Below, piece after piece: positions 27,160-35,015 of a DNA stretch of 64,000 nt. The notes under the pieces were generated by a model, which saw nothing but the letters and a program-made list of their open reading frames with translations, made no database searches and had not been told where the DNA came from. This stretch comes from Phyllobacterium sp. OV277 (GTDB lineage: Bacteria; Pseudomonadota; Alphaproteobacteria; Rhizobiales; Rhizobiaceae), in the NCBI RefSeq assembly GCF_900104355.1, contig NZ_FNIY01000002.1, positions 124,001 through 188,000 of the forward strand, given 5' to 3'. The position numbers and the translations under genes are program-made. The stretch's first letter is position 1; every line of letters starts with the position of its first letter.

Positions 27160-28188
27160 TTAGAAGTTGCGCTGGAAGCGAATGATACCCTGGAAGGCAT
27201 CGTCATTGCCGTTGCCACGGCCGCCATCAAACGAGGTGTAGTTGATTTCCGGCACAATCTTGAAGCCGGGTGTCAACTGATAGCCAACGTTCAAAGCTGC
27301 AGCAAATGTACCAGCATCTTCATAGGAGGCCTGTGCATTGACAGTTGCCTTTTCCGATACTTTGAGAGCAACACCACCCCAAACCGCGTAATCACCGTTC
27401 CAACGACCGAAATAGTTGTTGTTGAGCTCATCGCCATTTGACTTGTAGCCGCCCTGCACCCAAGCGGAGAAAGTGTCCGTGAATTTAACATCCAGGCGAA
27501 CCTTGCCTGCCCACTCTTCAGCGACCGAGTCGTAACCGACCACTGCGCCGATCGAGCCCCAGCCCTGTGCATATTTCGCACCAGCCACAACGTGTGGCAT
27601 GTAATCGTCGATCAGATAACCCTTGTCACCCTGTTCGGCACCGATCGTTGCAGAGAAGCCATTGCTTCCGGCAAACGTGTAGCTGATCTGATTTGTGACA
27701 TAAGCACCGGGAGCAATCACGTCATCGGAGATGATGTCGCCCAGATAACCCAGATAGGAAGTGAACTGCGAGTCGGCGGCGCCAACACGGAAGCCACCAA
27801 GTTCGATGGTGCCCTGATTGAGTTCGGTGGTGCTGTTTGAACCATCCGTGTAGTTGAATCGCACTTCTGCGTATGAGCGCAATGTACCCAGTTCAGTTTC
27901 TGAACGGGCATCAAAGCGCAATTCGGCGCGCGACTGCTTGTACCATGTACCGCGCTCGCCACCATTATACGCATCATCGCCGCCCTTGGCGTCATAGCGC
28001 ACATAGCCGCTGACCTTCAGGCAGGTTTCAGTTCCCGGAATGTAAAAGAAGCCTGTGCCATACGCATCGCAGACGCGAACATATTCAACAGCCTCCGGTT
28101 CGGCGACAACAACAGCATCTGCGGCACGCGCGCCACCGACTGCGATAAGCGCAGCAGTGGAACCCAGCAAGAGCGACTTTATATTCAT
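27160..28188 (-). CDS. Outer-membrane porin, Porin_2 (Omp2) family
   Basis: 342 residues from ATG 28188, which has GAGGGGGAAG upstream; an open frame 25 codons longer lacks one. Signal peptide [22 protein letters not shown], then the Porin_2 signature with two cysteines ([19 protein letters not shown]) and alternating beta strands ending in Phe (FQRNF), the outer-membrane assembly signal. This family forms 16-strand trimeric general porins, e.g. Brucella Omp2a/Omp2b, and is confined to Hyphomicrobiales. A single copy is seen here, unlike the paired genes of Brucella. A perfect 12-bp palindrome lies in its upstream region. Confidence 0.94.
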   Translation of the reverse strand: MNIKSLLLGSTAALIAVGGARAADAVVVAEPEAVEYVRVCDAYGTGFFYIPGTETCLKVSGYVRYDAKGGDDAYNGGERGTWYKQSRAELRFDARSETELGTLRSYAEVRFNYTDGSNSTTELNQGTIELGGFRVGAADSQFTSYLGYLGDIISDDVIAPGAYVTNQISYTFAGSNGFSATIGAEQGDKGYLIDDYMPHVVAGAKYAQGWGSIGAVVGYDSVAEEWAGKVRLDVKFTDTFSAWVQGGYKSNGDELNNNYFGRWNGDYAVWGGVALKVSEKATVNAQASYEDAGTFAAALNVGYQLTPGFKIVPEINYTSFDGGRGNGNDDAFQGIIRFQRNF

Positions 28189-28220
28189 GAACTTCCCCCT
28201 CAATTGGAATAGTAATACTT

Positions 28221-28232
28221 TTACACGTGTAA
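28221..28232. promoter_or_regulatory. 12-bp palindrome upstream of the porin
   Basis: TTACACGTGTAA, 33-44 bases before the porin ATG. It may be an operator or part of the mRNA leader; no matching known regulator can be named. Confidence 0.45.
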
Positions 28233-28509
28233 GCTGACTTAGTTCTGCAAGGAATGCACCCAATTTTGTCCGTCATTTCCGATCTTATCGATCTTTCACA
28301 ACCCTGCGTTGCCAATATGTCACAGAATTGACATGCTCCAGCTCATGCAAGGACGCAAATTGCTTGCGCATCACTCTCCGCCATCGCGGGGAAGGGATGA
28401 GAATCGGACGGGCAATGCGGTGCTGGTTCGTCTTTAGTCAAGCCAAATGACCAATTATTCGTCATTCCATCATCGGAATTCAGTTCGGGCTCCCGGTCAT
28501 CAGGCGGGG

Positions 28510-29292
28510 TTACGGGATTTGAATTGCTGTTGCAGCCTTTGAAGCCAAATGCGCGGCGAGCGTTTTTTCTGTCCAAAGCGGAAGTCCTGTTGCCACAGCC
28601 ACATCCGGATCGGCGGTGTAGATTTCATGCCCCCGCGCGCTCAACAATAAAAGGATGTCGCGATCTGACTGGCTGTGATGACGGGTAAGCTCAAGCGCAT
28701 TGTAGACATGGCCTGTCGAGGCAGGATCAATTCCTGAAATAACAACGCATGTCGCACCGTTTGTCAGCGCATAGAGCACTGCGGTGACACCGTTTGAAAA
28801 CTTTGTATCGAGATCATCTTCACTGTTAAGGACACCCGTCGCCTTCTTAAAAAGCGCCATTCGCTCATACCGGCTAATCGTCTGCAACCGGTCATAACTG
28901 TAGTTGAAAGCATTAAGGCCAACGGTTAACCGCCGCCGGCTTTCCGGCCAGCGCATGACATATAGCAGTCTGGTCCGCTCCCCATTCAGCACCCGCCGCA
29001 CTTCCCTTGCATTTTCGTTCATGCCGTAGACCTGGCGAAATTGCATGAAAGTTACATCGGGCACCGGAATGCCCCATCGCTTTGTAACACTCTGGGAGCC
29101 ATTGACTGTAATAACGCGAAAGCGGTCATCAAACCCTTCAGGCAGATGCGATCCGGGGGCGGACCCCACCACCAGCACCGGCCCTTTGAAAGGCTCGGGA
29201 TGAACCGGAACCTTCGGGCATAGAAGATGGTAGTGCAACTTGCGTAGAAATCTCTTTGTGTTGAAACGTTTCTCTAAAACGAACCTTTGCAT
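28510..29292 (-). CDS. Uncharacterised MptE-like/glycosyltransferase-like protein
   Basis: 260 residues from ATG 29292, with GAGG upstream; the frame is open for another 106 codons but that part is low-complexity Arg-rich and overlaps the likely promoter. The core starts with VLVVGSAPGSHLPEGF and VNGSQS, the pattern of MptE-like (DUF115) and GT29-like folds that begin VGxGPS and bind a nucleotide-sugar or diphosphate. Later VVISGIDPAS and a terminal nucleotide-fold strand IYTADPDVAV fit a Rossmann-like domain. The substrate is unknown. A GGAAC-N17-CGTT promoter 33 bp upstream suggests stress control. Confidence 0.6.
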   Translation of the reverse strand: MQRFVLEKRFNTKRFLRKLHYHLLCPKVPVHPEPFKGPVLVVGSAPGSHLPEGFDDRFRVITVNGSQSVTKRWGIPVPDVTFMQFRQVYGMNENAREVRRVLNGERTRLLYVMRWPESRRRLTVGLNAFNYSYDRLQTISRYERMALFKKATGVLNSEDDLDTKFSNGVTAVLYALTNGATCVVISGIDPASTGHVYNALELTRHHSQSDRDILLLLSARGHEIYTADPDVAVATGLPLWTEKTLAAHLASKAATAIQIP

Positions 29293-29324
29293 GTGGCTGT
29301 TCACCTCAGTTGCACTGGTGTCAC

Positions 29325-29350
29325 AACGCCTCTTCGGCGTGGGAGGTTCC
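29325..29350 (-). promoter_or_regulatory. EcfG-type promoter candidate, MptE-like gene
   Basis: Minus strand: GGAAC (29350-29346), 17 bases, CGTT (29328-29325), matching the alphaproteobacterial general-stress consensus GGAAC-N16/17-cGTT. The expected transcript start lies about 25 bases before the ATG at 29292 and leaves room for the GAGG ribosome binding site. Confidence 0.65.
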
Positions 29351-29475
29351 CGTGCAAACCACGCAAAATCGCTGCGAAATGGGCGAATGCGTATCGGCAT
29401 CCGCCGGCGCGCAGCGTCATTTCTTCTGAGCTGCACATAAATCCGATCCACACGACAAAAGAACGGTGCCGTCCC

Positions 29476-29505
29476 TTGTGCGGACCTGTGGCGCAAGCCT
29501 ATAAT
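29476..29505 (+). promoter_or_regulatory. Promoter next to the desaturase start (possibly leaderless)
   Basis: TTGTGC (29476-29481), 18-base spacer, perfect TATAAT (29500-29505). The desaturase ATG begins at 29511, where transcription itself would start, so the mRNA may lack a leader; no ribosome binding site precedes the ATG. Confidence 0.5.
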
Positions 29506-29510
29506 GGCCG

Positions 29511-30536
29511 ATGAAAAACTCCTCCTTGAATTCTGACGCTGGTTCCGGCGAACGCGCCTGGCCGAAAATCCTTTTGAATTACCGCAAACCAAATCGCGGT
29601 CGCAGCGCATTTGAACTGGCTGTGACGGTTATTCCTTTCGCAATATTCTGGGCTTTGTGCTGGGCGGCCGTGCATTATGGTTTCTGGTGGGGGCTGCTGT
29701 TGATCATTCCGGCAGCTGGTTTCCTGCTTCGCCTGTTCATGATTCAACATGATTGCGGGCATGGTTCGTTCTTTGCCCACCGGCATTCCGACGACTGGAC
29801 CGGCCGGGTAATCGGTGTTTTGACCCTGACACCCTATGATTATTGGCGCCGCGCCCATGCGTTGCACCATGCTTCGGCGGGAAATCTCGATGAACGTGGG
29901 GTCGGCGATATCACCACCCTGACTGTCACCGAGTATCGTGCTCTGTCACGCTGGGGCCGGCTTGGTTATCGGCTATACCGGCATCCGGCTATCATGTTCG
30001 GCGTGGGTCCCGCCTGGCTGTTTATTTTCAAGCAGCGCTTGCCATTCGGCATGATGCGCTCCGGTGTCCAGCCCTGGGTTTCAACCATGGCAACCAATTT
30101 TGCCATCGCGCTTCTGGCGGCAATCCTTATCTGGTTTGTCGGCGTCATTCCCTTCCTGATGATCCATCTGCCGATTGTTGTTCTGGCTGGTGCAGCCGGG
30201 ATCTGGTTGTTTTATGTCCAGCACCAGTTCGAAGAAACCCATTGGTCGCAGGGTGCCGACTGGAAATTCCAGGAAGCAGCGCTGCATGGCTCGTCTCACT
30301 ACGACCTGCCGCTGGTATTGCGCTGGCTCACCGGGAATATTGGCATTCATCACGTGCATCATCTTTCCAGCCGCGTTCCCTATTACCGGCTGCCGGAAGT
30401 TCTGCGCGATTATCCGGAGCTTGGCGATGTCGGGCGCATCACCATCATGCAAAGCCTGCGCTGCGTGAAGCTGGTTCTGTGGGATGAGGGGCGGCGCCGT
30501 CTGATCTCGTTCCGTGAAGCCCGCGCGCTGGCATAG
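29511..30536 (+). CDS. Acyl-lipid fatty acid desaturase
   Basis: 341 residues with four to six membrane segments. The three histidine boxes of membrane desaturases are intact: HDCGH (about residue 80), HALHH (about 116) and HVHHL (about 284). They bind the di-iron centre that inserts a double bond into membrane acyl chains; the spacing is that of omega-3/omega-6 (delta-12) type bacterial enzymes, but the position cannot be read from sequence. No ribosome binding site is seen before the ATG; a TATAAT ends five bases upstream. The last box is followed by SSRVPYYRLPEVL, usual for the family. Confidence 0.9.
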   Translation: MKNSSLNSDAGSGERAWPKILLNYRKPNRGRSAFELAVTVIPFAIFWALCWAAVHYGFWWGLLLIIPAAGFLLRLFMIQHDCGHGSFFAHRHSDDWTGRVIGVLTLTPYDYWRRAHALHHASAGNLDERGVGDITTLTVTEYRALSRWGRLGYRLYRHPAIMFGVGPAWLFIFKQRLPFGMMRSGVQPWVSTMATNFAIALLAAILIWFVGVIPFLMIHLPIVVLAGAAGIWLFYVQHQFEETHWSQGADWKFQEAALHGSSHYDLPLVLRWLTGNIGIHHVHHLSSRVPYYRLPEVLRDYPELGDVGRITIMQSLRCVKLVLWDEGRRRLISFREARALA

Positions 30537-30657
30537 CGCAAGCAATTTCACAAAATATTATCCGGACCTTTTTGCCGCCTGCGCGCTTTGCGCAGGCGTA
30601 CGCCTCCACGCCCTTTCTGTTCCCTGATCAATATAAAATATATCCGGCTGCCGATCC

Positions 30658-30682
30658 GGAACCAACTTTGTTCCGACGTGTT
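30658..30682 (+). promoter_or_regulatory. EcfG-type promoter candidate, 304-residue membrane protein
   Basis: GGAAC (30658-30662), 17 bases, GTT (30680-30682, followed by TTC). It lies 75 bases before the ATG at 30758. The base before GTT is T, not the preferred C. Confidence 0.55.
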
Positions 30683-30757
30683 TTCGCCGTGATCTCGCCG
30701 GACAGCGACGTCCTGCGGGCAATTTTATCTGAAGAACAAAATGAATGGAGACGTACC

Positions 30758-31672
30758 ATGGTTTCGTATGAACGAGGCACAGTGGATACAATCGCAGTGG
30801 ACGGGCAGCGGCTGGCCTGGGGCGGTATTTTCGGCGGCACACTTCTGACAATTGCGGTGCAGGTCCTGTTTGCAGCCCTTGGGCTTGGCATCGGACTGAG
30901 CACAGTCAGTGCAACGGGTGATGGCGCTTCGGCGCAAGGGCTTGGCATCGGCAGCGGCATCTGGAGCGCCATTGTAATGATCATCGCATTGGCGATCGGC
31001 GGCTATGTCGCTGCGTATTTTTCCGGTCAGTACGCGCGCTGGAGTGGTGTCTTGCACGGCCTGGTTGTCTGGGCCGCTGGTCTGGTTATCGGCCTTTATT
31101 TGCTCGGCACAGCCGTTGGTGGTGCTTTTGGGGTTCTCGGTAGCGTCGCTTCCTCGGTCGGCTCGACGGCAGGTCAGGCCGTAGCCGGCGCTGCCTCGAC
31201 AGCCAAGGACATGATCCCGCAAGCGGCGCAGGCCAGCGGTATCACCAAGGAACAGGCAGGCGCTGAAGTTGACCGCCTCGTTGACGGCGTTCTCAACCGC
31301 GACCCATCCGGTACGACATCCCTGACGCCGGAACAGGCGCGCAAGGAAATCGTCTCGGCTCTGACAAGTCATGCATTGGGTGAAGAGACGACTGCGGAAA
31401 CCAAACAGCGCGTTACCGGTATTATTGCGGCACAACTCGGCATTTCGCCTGATGAAGCCAACAAGCGTTACGACGCGGCTGTTGCCAAGATCGATGACGT
31501 AAAGGCCAAAGCCAACGCAAAGGTTGAAGAACTGAAAGTTCAAGCCAAGCAGGCTGCCGACAAATCTGCGAAACTTGCCGCTGGTGGCAGCTTTGCAGCC
31601 TTTATCGCCATGCTGATCGGTGCAATTGCCGCGGCAATCGGCGGTGCGGTGGGCATTCGCCGCAATCGCTAA
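30758..31672 (+). CDS. Alanine-rich membrane protein (labelled PhnA-like in relatives)
   Basis: 304 residues from ATG 30758, which has TGGAGACG upstream; the frame is open further but without a usable start. Residues about 20-140 contain three hydrophobic segments with many glycines; 140-270 is a hydrophilic, Ala/Lys-rich, mostly helical stretch with coiled-coil character (VDDVKAKANAKVEELKVQ-like); a final glycine-rich hydrophobic hairpin and the basic tail GIRRNR end the protein. Similar Hyphomicrobiales proteins carry the uninformative name PhnA-like. The EcfG-type promoter suggests a stress-induced envelope protein. Confidence 0.7.
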   Translation: MVSYERGTVDTIAVDGQRLAWGGIFGGTLLTIAVQVLFAALGLGIGLSTVSATGDGASAQGLGIGSGIWSAIVMIIALAIGGYVAAYFSGQYARWSGVLHGLVVWAAGLVIGLYLLGTAVGGAFGVLGSVASSVGSTAGQAVAGAASTAKDMIPQAAQASGITKEQAGAEVDRLVDGVLNRDPSGTTSLTPEQARKEIVSALTSHALGEETTAETKQRVTGIIAAQLGISPDEANKRYDAAVAKIDDVKAKANAKVEELKVQAKQAADKSAKLAAGGSFAAFIAMLIGAIAAAIGGAVGIRRNR

Positions 31673-31688
31673 GTCTTTGCCGTTTTAA

Positions 31689-31720
31689 AAAAATCCCGCA
31701 GTGCAAATTGCGGGATTTTT
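31689..31720 (+). terminator. Bidirectional terminator
   Basis: AAAAATCCCGCA and TGCGGGATTTTT pair around an eight-base loop, 17 bp after the preceding stop. A- and T-runs on both sides allow termination in both directions. Confidence 0.92.
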
Positions 31721-31850
31721 ATCGCGTTGTCGCCCCTGTGAAATCCGCTTGTCCTCCCTTGCTCAGCCGACGAGAAGCCCTGTAGAAGGCTGGCATAGAT
31801 CCGACTGTGTAACGGGCGGCAGAAGCAATCAAATTGGTGAGGACGATAGC

Positions 31851-32351
31851 ATGTCGAGATTGATTTCAAGCGTAGTCTTGTTTGGCTTGGCGCTGACCAC
31901 AGGCGGTCTGGTTCCAGCGACAGCTGCAAGCGCGGCTCCGACAGCGGCTGAATGCAAAAAGCTCGACCCGAATGGACGGGATTCTGGCGGTGATCCGCAT
32001 TTTGCCATTGCGATCCGGGACAAGAAAGCTGATCTGGTTGCCAAAATGCTGGCCTGCGGCGCTGACGTGAATCTGAAGTCTCAGGAGGGATGGGCGCCGC
32101 TGCATACTGCGGCCTATTATGGTCCGGCCAATGTGATTGATCTGCTCGTCTCCAAGGGCGCTGATGTCAATGCCAAGGGTGACTATGACAAGATGACGCC
32201 GCTGCATATGGCTGCCAGTTACGGCGATGATCCTGCGGTTATCAAAGCACTTCTCAAACATGGTGCCGACAAGACGGCCAAGACCGAGAGCGGCAAGACC
32301 GCGCTGGAATTGGCGGCGGACAAACCGGCGATTACCAAACTGTTGAAGTAA
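31851..32351 (+). CDS. Periplasmic ankyrin-repeat protein
   Basis: 166 residues from ATG 31851, with GAGGA before it. A signal peptide (about residues 1-28, ending TAASAAP) is followed by a linker and three to four ankyrin repeats recognisable by GADVNLKSQEGWAPLHTAAYYG, KGADVNAKGDYDKMTPLHMAASYGD and HGADKTAKTESGKTALELAAD. Such small periplasmic ankyrin proteins are thought to mediate protein contacts; some sit beside catalase genes in stress defence, but none is here. It stands alone between a terminator and the DUF930 gene 86 bp downstream. Confidence 0.85.
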   Translation: MSRLISSVVLFGLALTTGGLVPATAASAAPTAAECKKLDPNGRDSGGDPHFAIAIRDKKADLVAKMLACGADVNLKSQEGWAPLHTAAYYGPANVIDLLVSKGADVNAKGDYDKMTPLHMAASYGDDPAVIKALLKHGADKTAKTESGKTALELAADKPAITKLLK

Positions 32352-32437
32352 GGTTGAACATTCATCCGACTTTGCCACTTGTTGCGAGCCGTTCAAGCTC
32401 CTAGGTTTCGGGCATGTGGTCGATAATCGTCTAAGCA

Positions 32438-33454
32438 ATGCTGCAATTTACCAAGAAGCTGCGGGCCGAACTTGGAGCAGGCGTTTTGACGTCTGTGGTC
32501 CTGCATCTTTTGGTGGCGGCGTTGTTGTTGTTTCAACTACCGGAATGGAAACCGACACCGCCGGAACAGGAGAGCGTCAAGGTTGAGATTGTTCCCCCGC
32601 CAAAACCCGAACCGGAGCCAAAGCCTGAACCGGAAAAGAAAGAAGAGAAGGTAGAAGCACCCAAGCCGCAGCCTGCGCCGGCCCCCGCTCCTGCGCCTGC
32701 GCCTGCGGCGTCTTCGGACCATCTCCTCAAACTTCTGCCGCGATCCGAAAAAGAATCCACTGAAGACAAAAAGCCCCCTTCCGGCGAGGGTGAGACGCAA
32801 GACGCGGCTTCGACACCGCAGGACTCTGCCACTGAACAAGCAAAAGCAGACGCTGGACCTGGCGCCACTCCGGTCGAGGCACAACCAGCGGTGCCCGATG
32901 TGGCGGAAATGCAATCAACCCCCACACCCAGTGAAACAGCGGGACAGACGGCACAACCATCCCCCACCCCGACTGCGTCTCTCAAGGACGCTCCGACACC
33001 GCAACAAAAGTCCGAACCTCAGCCCAAAAAAGCCGGTCCGGCATTCAAGCCCAATGGATCAAGAGCCATGAAAAGTTCCGATCCATTTGCCGATCTCAAT
33101 CAACAGTTTCTGCCGAGCCTTGATCCAAGGATGGGGCAGATTGTTGCCAGGCTTTCACCGGAAGAGCGGCTTGCCAGTCTCTGTACCTCGGAGGCGTTGT
33201 CACGATTGCGTTCAAGCCCCAGCACGGCGTCGAGAGACGCACTGCTTCCAAACGGCCCCTCTGGAGGCATCATCTCGGCGACATCGTTTGATGGCACCGG
33301 CGCTGCTTTTCGCCTCGGCTCAAACTGGTACAATATGGATTATAGATGTTCGGTCGATGCGCGTATCAGCCGTGTGGTATCATTCACCTTCAGAATTGGC
33401 GGTCTCATTCCTGTCAGTGAGTGGAAAGCCCGCAAATTGGACACTCGACGCTAG
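32438..33454 (+). CDS. TonB-like Pro-rich membrane protein with DUF930-like C-terminus
   Basis: 338 residues. One membrane segment at about 16-34 is followed by a Pro/Glu/Lys-rich stretch (PPKPEPEPKPEPEKKEEK) and then PAPAPAPAPAPA, the layout of TonB or TolA spanning the periplasm. The C-terminal 110 residues (LSPEERLASLCTSEALSRL... WYNMDYRCSVDARISRVVSFTFRIGG) hold two cysteines and resemble DUF930, a Hyphomicrobiales family of unknown function. No exbB/exbD or tol genes are adjacent, so energy coupling is not implied. The long repetitive section makes the reverse strand look open, which is an artefact. Confidence 0.7.
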   Translation: MLQFTKKLRAELGAGVLTSVVLHLLVAALLLFQLPEWKPTPPEQESVKVEIVPPPKPEPEPKPEPEKKEEKVEAPKPQPAPAPAPAPAPAASSDHLLKLLPRSEKESTEDKKPPSGEGETQDAASTPQDSATEQAKADAGPGATPVEAQPAVPDVAEMQSTPTPSETAGQTAQPSPTPTASLKDAPTPQQKSEPQPKKAGPAFKPNGSRAMKSSDPFADLNQQFLPSLDPRMGQIVARLSPEERLASLCTSEALSRLRSSPSTASRDALLPNGPSGGIISATSFDGTGAAFRLGSNWYNMDYRCSVDARISRVVSFTFRIGGLIPVSEWKARKLDTRR

Positions 33455-33469
33455 CACGGCATTATCGCA

Positions 33470-33937
33470 TCACTCGCCATCCGCCGCTTTTTCAATCGTG
33501 GCAATATCAATCTTTACCATTTGCATCATGGCATTCATGGCGCGCTGGGCTCTGCCGGGGTCCTTATCCTGTAGCAGTTCGATCATCCTTGAAGGCACAA
33601 CCTGCCAAAACAGGCCATACTTGTCCTTGAGCCAGCCACATGCGCGTTCCTCCCCGCCTGCGGACAGTTTCTCCCAAAAATAATCGACTTCTTCCTGAGA
33701 GGCGCAATCGATGGTGAGGGAAATGGCTTCGGTGAATTTATATTGTGGTCCGCCGTTGAGGGCGACGATTTCCTGCCCGCCGAGTTGAAAGACAACCGTG
33801 AGCGCGCGCTCGGACCCGGCAGGCCGAAGAATGTCAACAATCTTCGAATCCTTGAACAGCGATACGTAGAAATTGGCGGCTTCCTCGGCCTGCTTGTCAA
33901 ACCACAGGAAGGTTCTGATTTTCTGGCTGGTTGTCAT
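33470..33937 (-). CDS. VOC-fold PhnB-like protein
   Basis: 155 residues of the PF06983 group: TFLWFDKQAEEAANFYVSLFKDSKI at the N-terminus, GGQEIVALNGGP in the middle and YGLFWQVVPSRM at the end. The family is often annotated 3-demethylubiquinone methyltransferase, but the fold is a vicinal-oxygen-chelate domain without SAM motifs; that label should not be used. The function is unknown. It converges with the DUF930 gene 15 bp away. Confidence 0.88.
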   Translation of the reverse strand: MTTSQKIRTFLWFDKQAEEAANFYVSLFKDSKIVDILRPAGSERALTVVFQLGGQEIVALNGGPQYKFTEAISLTIDCASQEEVDYFWEKLSAGGEERACGWLKDKYGLFWQVVPSRMIELLQDKDPGRAQRAMNAMMQMVKIDIATIEKAADGE

Positions 33938-34096
33938 GAAACATATCCTCCTTCGTCACAGCGCGCCTTTGGGCGCTGATATGCGCTTTATGCCGGGTGA
34001 GTCGCAGGTTTCGTGAATCATAGCTGTTGCTAAAGACCATAGCGCGACACGACGGGTGCCGCGCTATTTTAATCCACAGGGTGATACAGGCTTGGC

Positions 34097-34351
34097 TTAA
34101 GCAGATCTGTTGGTAATCGCGTGATAGAGCCAGAGCACGACGATGGAACCGATAACCGCGACAATCAGGCTGTAAATGTTGAAGCCGGTGACACCGGTTG
34201 CACCAAACAAGCTGAAAATAAAACCGCCGGCGACAGCGCCGACAATGCCAAGAACGATATCAAGGATAAAACCCTGACCGCTCTTGTTGACGATCTTGCT
34301 GCCAATAAACCCCGCAACAAGTCCAAGTACAATCCAACCGATAACAGACAT
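34097..34351 (-). CDS. GlsB/YeaQ/YmgE-family stress membrane protein
   Basis: 84 residues with three membrane segments rich in glycine: GWIVLGLVAGFIGSKIVN, DIVLGIVGAVAGGFIFSLFG and IVAVIGSIVVLWLYHAI. This is the transglycosylase-associated protein family, commonly induced by acid, osmotic or stationary-phase stress; biochemical role unknown. AGGGAAGGAA precedes the ATG. No EcfG-type promoter is visible upstream. Divergent from the DUF937 gene. Confidence 0.9.
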   Translation of the reverse strand: MSVIGWIVLGLVAGFIGSKIVNKSGQGFILDIVLGIVGAVAGGFIFSLFGATGVTGFNIYSLIVAVIGSIVVLWLYHAITNRSA

Positions 34352-34513
34352 GCACGCATTCCTTCCCTATCCATTGGCATAATGTCGTCATGTTTTCGCA
34401 TAGATTGGATAAAATCAAGCTATGTTGTGCTTTGCCCCTGAATGAATAAACTCCTTTAGGGGGACACAATACAGAATTTGAGTGAAAACCGAGCAACATT
34501 GAAGGAGATCGAG

Positions 34514-34972
34514 ATGGGAATTTTCGATAATGCGGTACCGGGCGGAAACATTTCAAAGCCGCTCTTGATAGCGCTTGGAGCCGTTCTCGTTGGGAAAATG
34601 TTCAGTGGCGGTTCGAGCCAGCCCGCTCCAACTCCGGCAAATCCGCAGACAGCCGACAACGGCAACGCTGCTGGCGGCGGCCTTCTGGGCGGCCTCGGTG
34701 GCCTTTTGGAAAGTCTGACCAATGCGGGTCACGGCGAGACAGCCGATTCCTGGGTGAAGCCCGGTGAAAACAAACCCATCGCGCCCAATGAGCTTGGCGT
34801 GGCTCTCGGCAAAAAGGCAATCAGTGAGATCGCCCAGCAGACGGGAATGAGTGAAGATGAACTACTGGCGCAGCTCTCCAAAGTCCTGCCCGGCGTCGTC
34901 GACAAACTGACCCCGAATGGTCAGGTCCCGACCACTCAGCAGATCGCTTCGCTTTTGAAAACGTCTTCCTGA
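34514..34972 (+). CDS. YidB-like (DUF937) protein
   Basis: 152 residues. ATG 34514 is fixed by AAGGAGATCGAG; a GTG or other codon upstream in frame is not needed. After a short hydrophobic and Gly-rich segment (PLLIALGAVLVGKMFSGGSS, GGGLLGGLGGLLESL) comes the YidB core: WVKPGENKPIAPNELGVALGKKAISEIAQQTGMSEDELLAQLSKVLPGVVDKLTPNG. Function unknown; the core is helical and soluble. It is followed by a strong terminator. Confidence 0.85.
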   Translation: MGIFDNAVPGGNISKPLLIALGAVLVGKMFSGGSSQPAPTPANPQTADNGNAAGGGLLGGLGGLLESLTNAGHGETADSWVKPGENKPIAPNELGVALGKKAISEIAQQTGMSEDELLAQLSKVLPGVVDKLTPNGQVPTTQQIASLLKTSS

Positions 34973-34978
34973 CAATAG

Positions 34979-35014
34979 CGCTGGCCGAAGTGATCCCTTC
35001 GGCCAGCGGTTTTT
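34979..35014 (+). terminator. Terminator after the YidB-like gene
   Basis: A 12-bp perfect stem (CGCTGGCCGAAG / CTTCGGCCAGCG) with a six-base loop, then GTTTTT. It begins 7 bp after the stop and ends next to the convergent MFS stop at 35016. Confidence 0.95.
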
Positions 35015-35015
35015 C

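Noticed and set aside
28343-28576. 77-codon minus-strand frame after the MptE-like gene
   Set aside because: It overlaps that gene's 3' end, has no ribosome binding site and no recognisable feature; the rest of 28264-28509 shows nothing.
30576-30598. Nine-bp hairpin downstream of the desaturase considered as a terminator
   Set aside because: No T-run on either side; it may be a structural element only.
32533-32985. 150-codon Ser/Gly-rich frame opposite the DUF930 gene
   Set aside because: It is the reverse complement of Pro/Glu/Ala-repeat codons, an artefact of the repeat.
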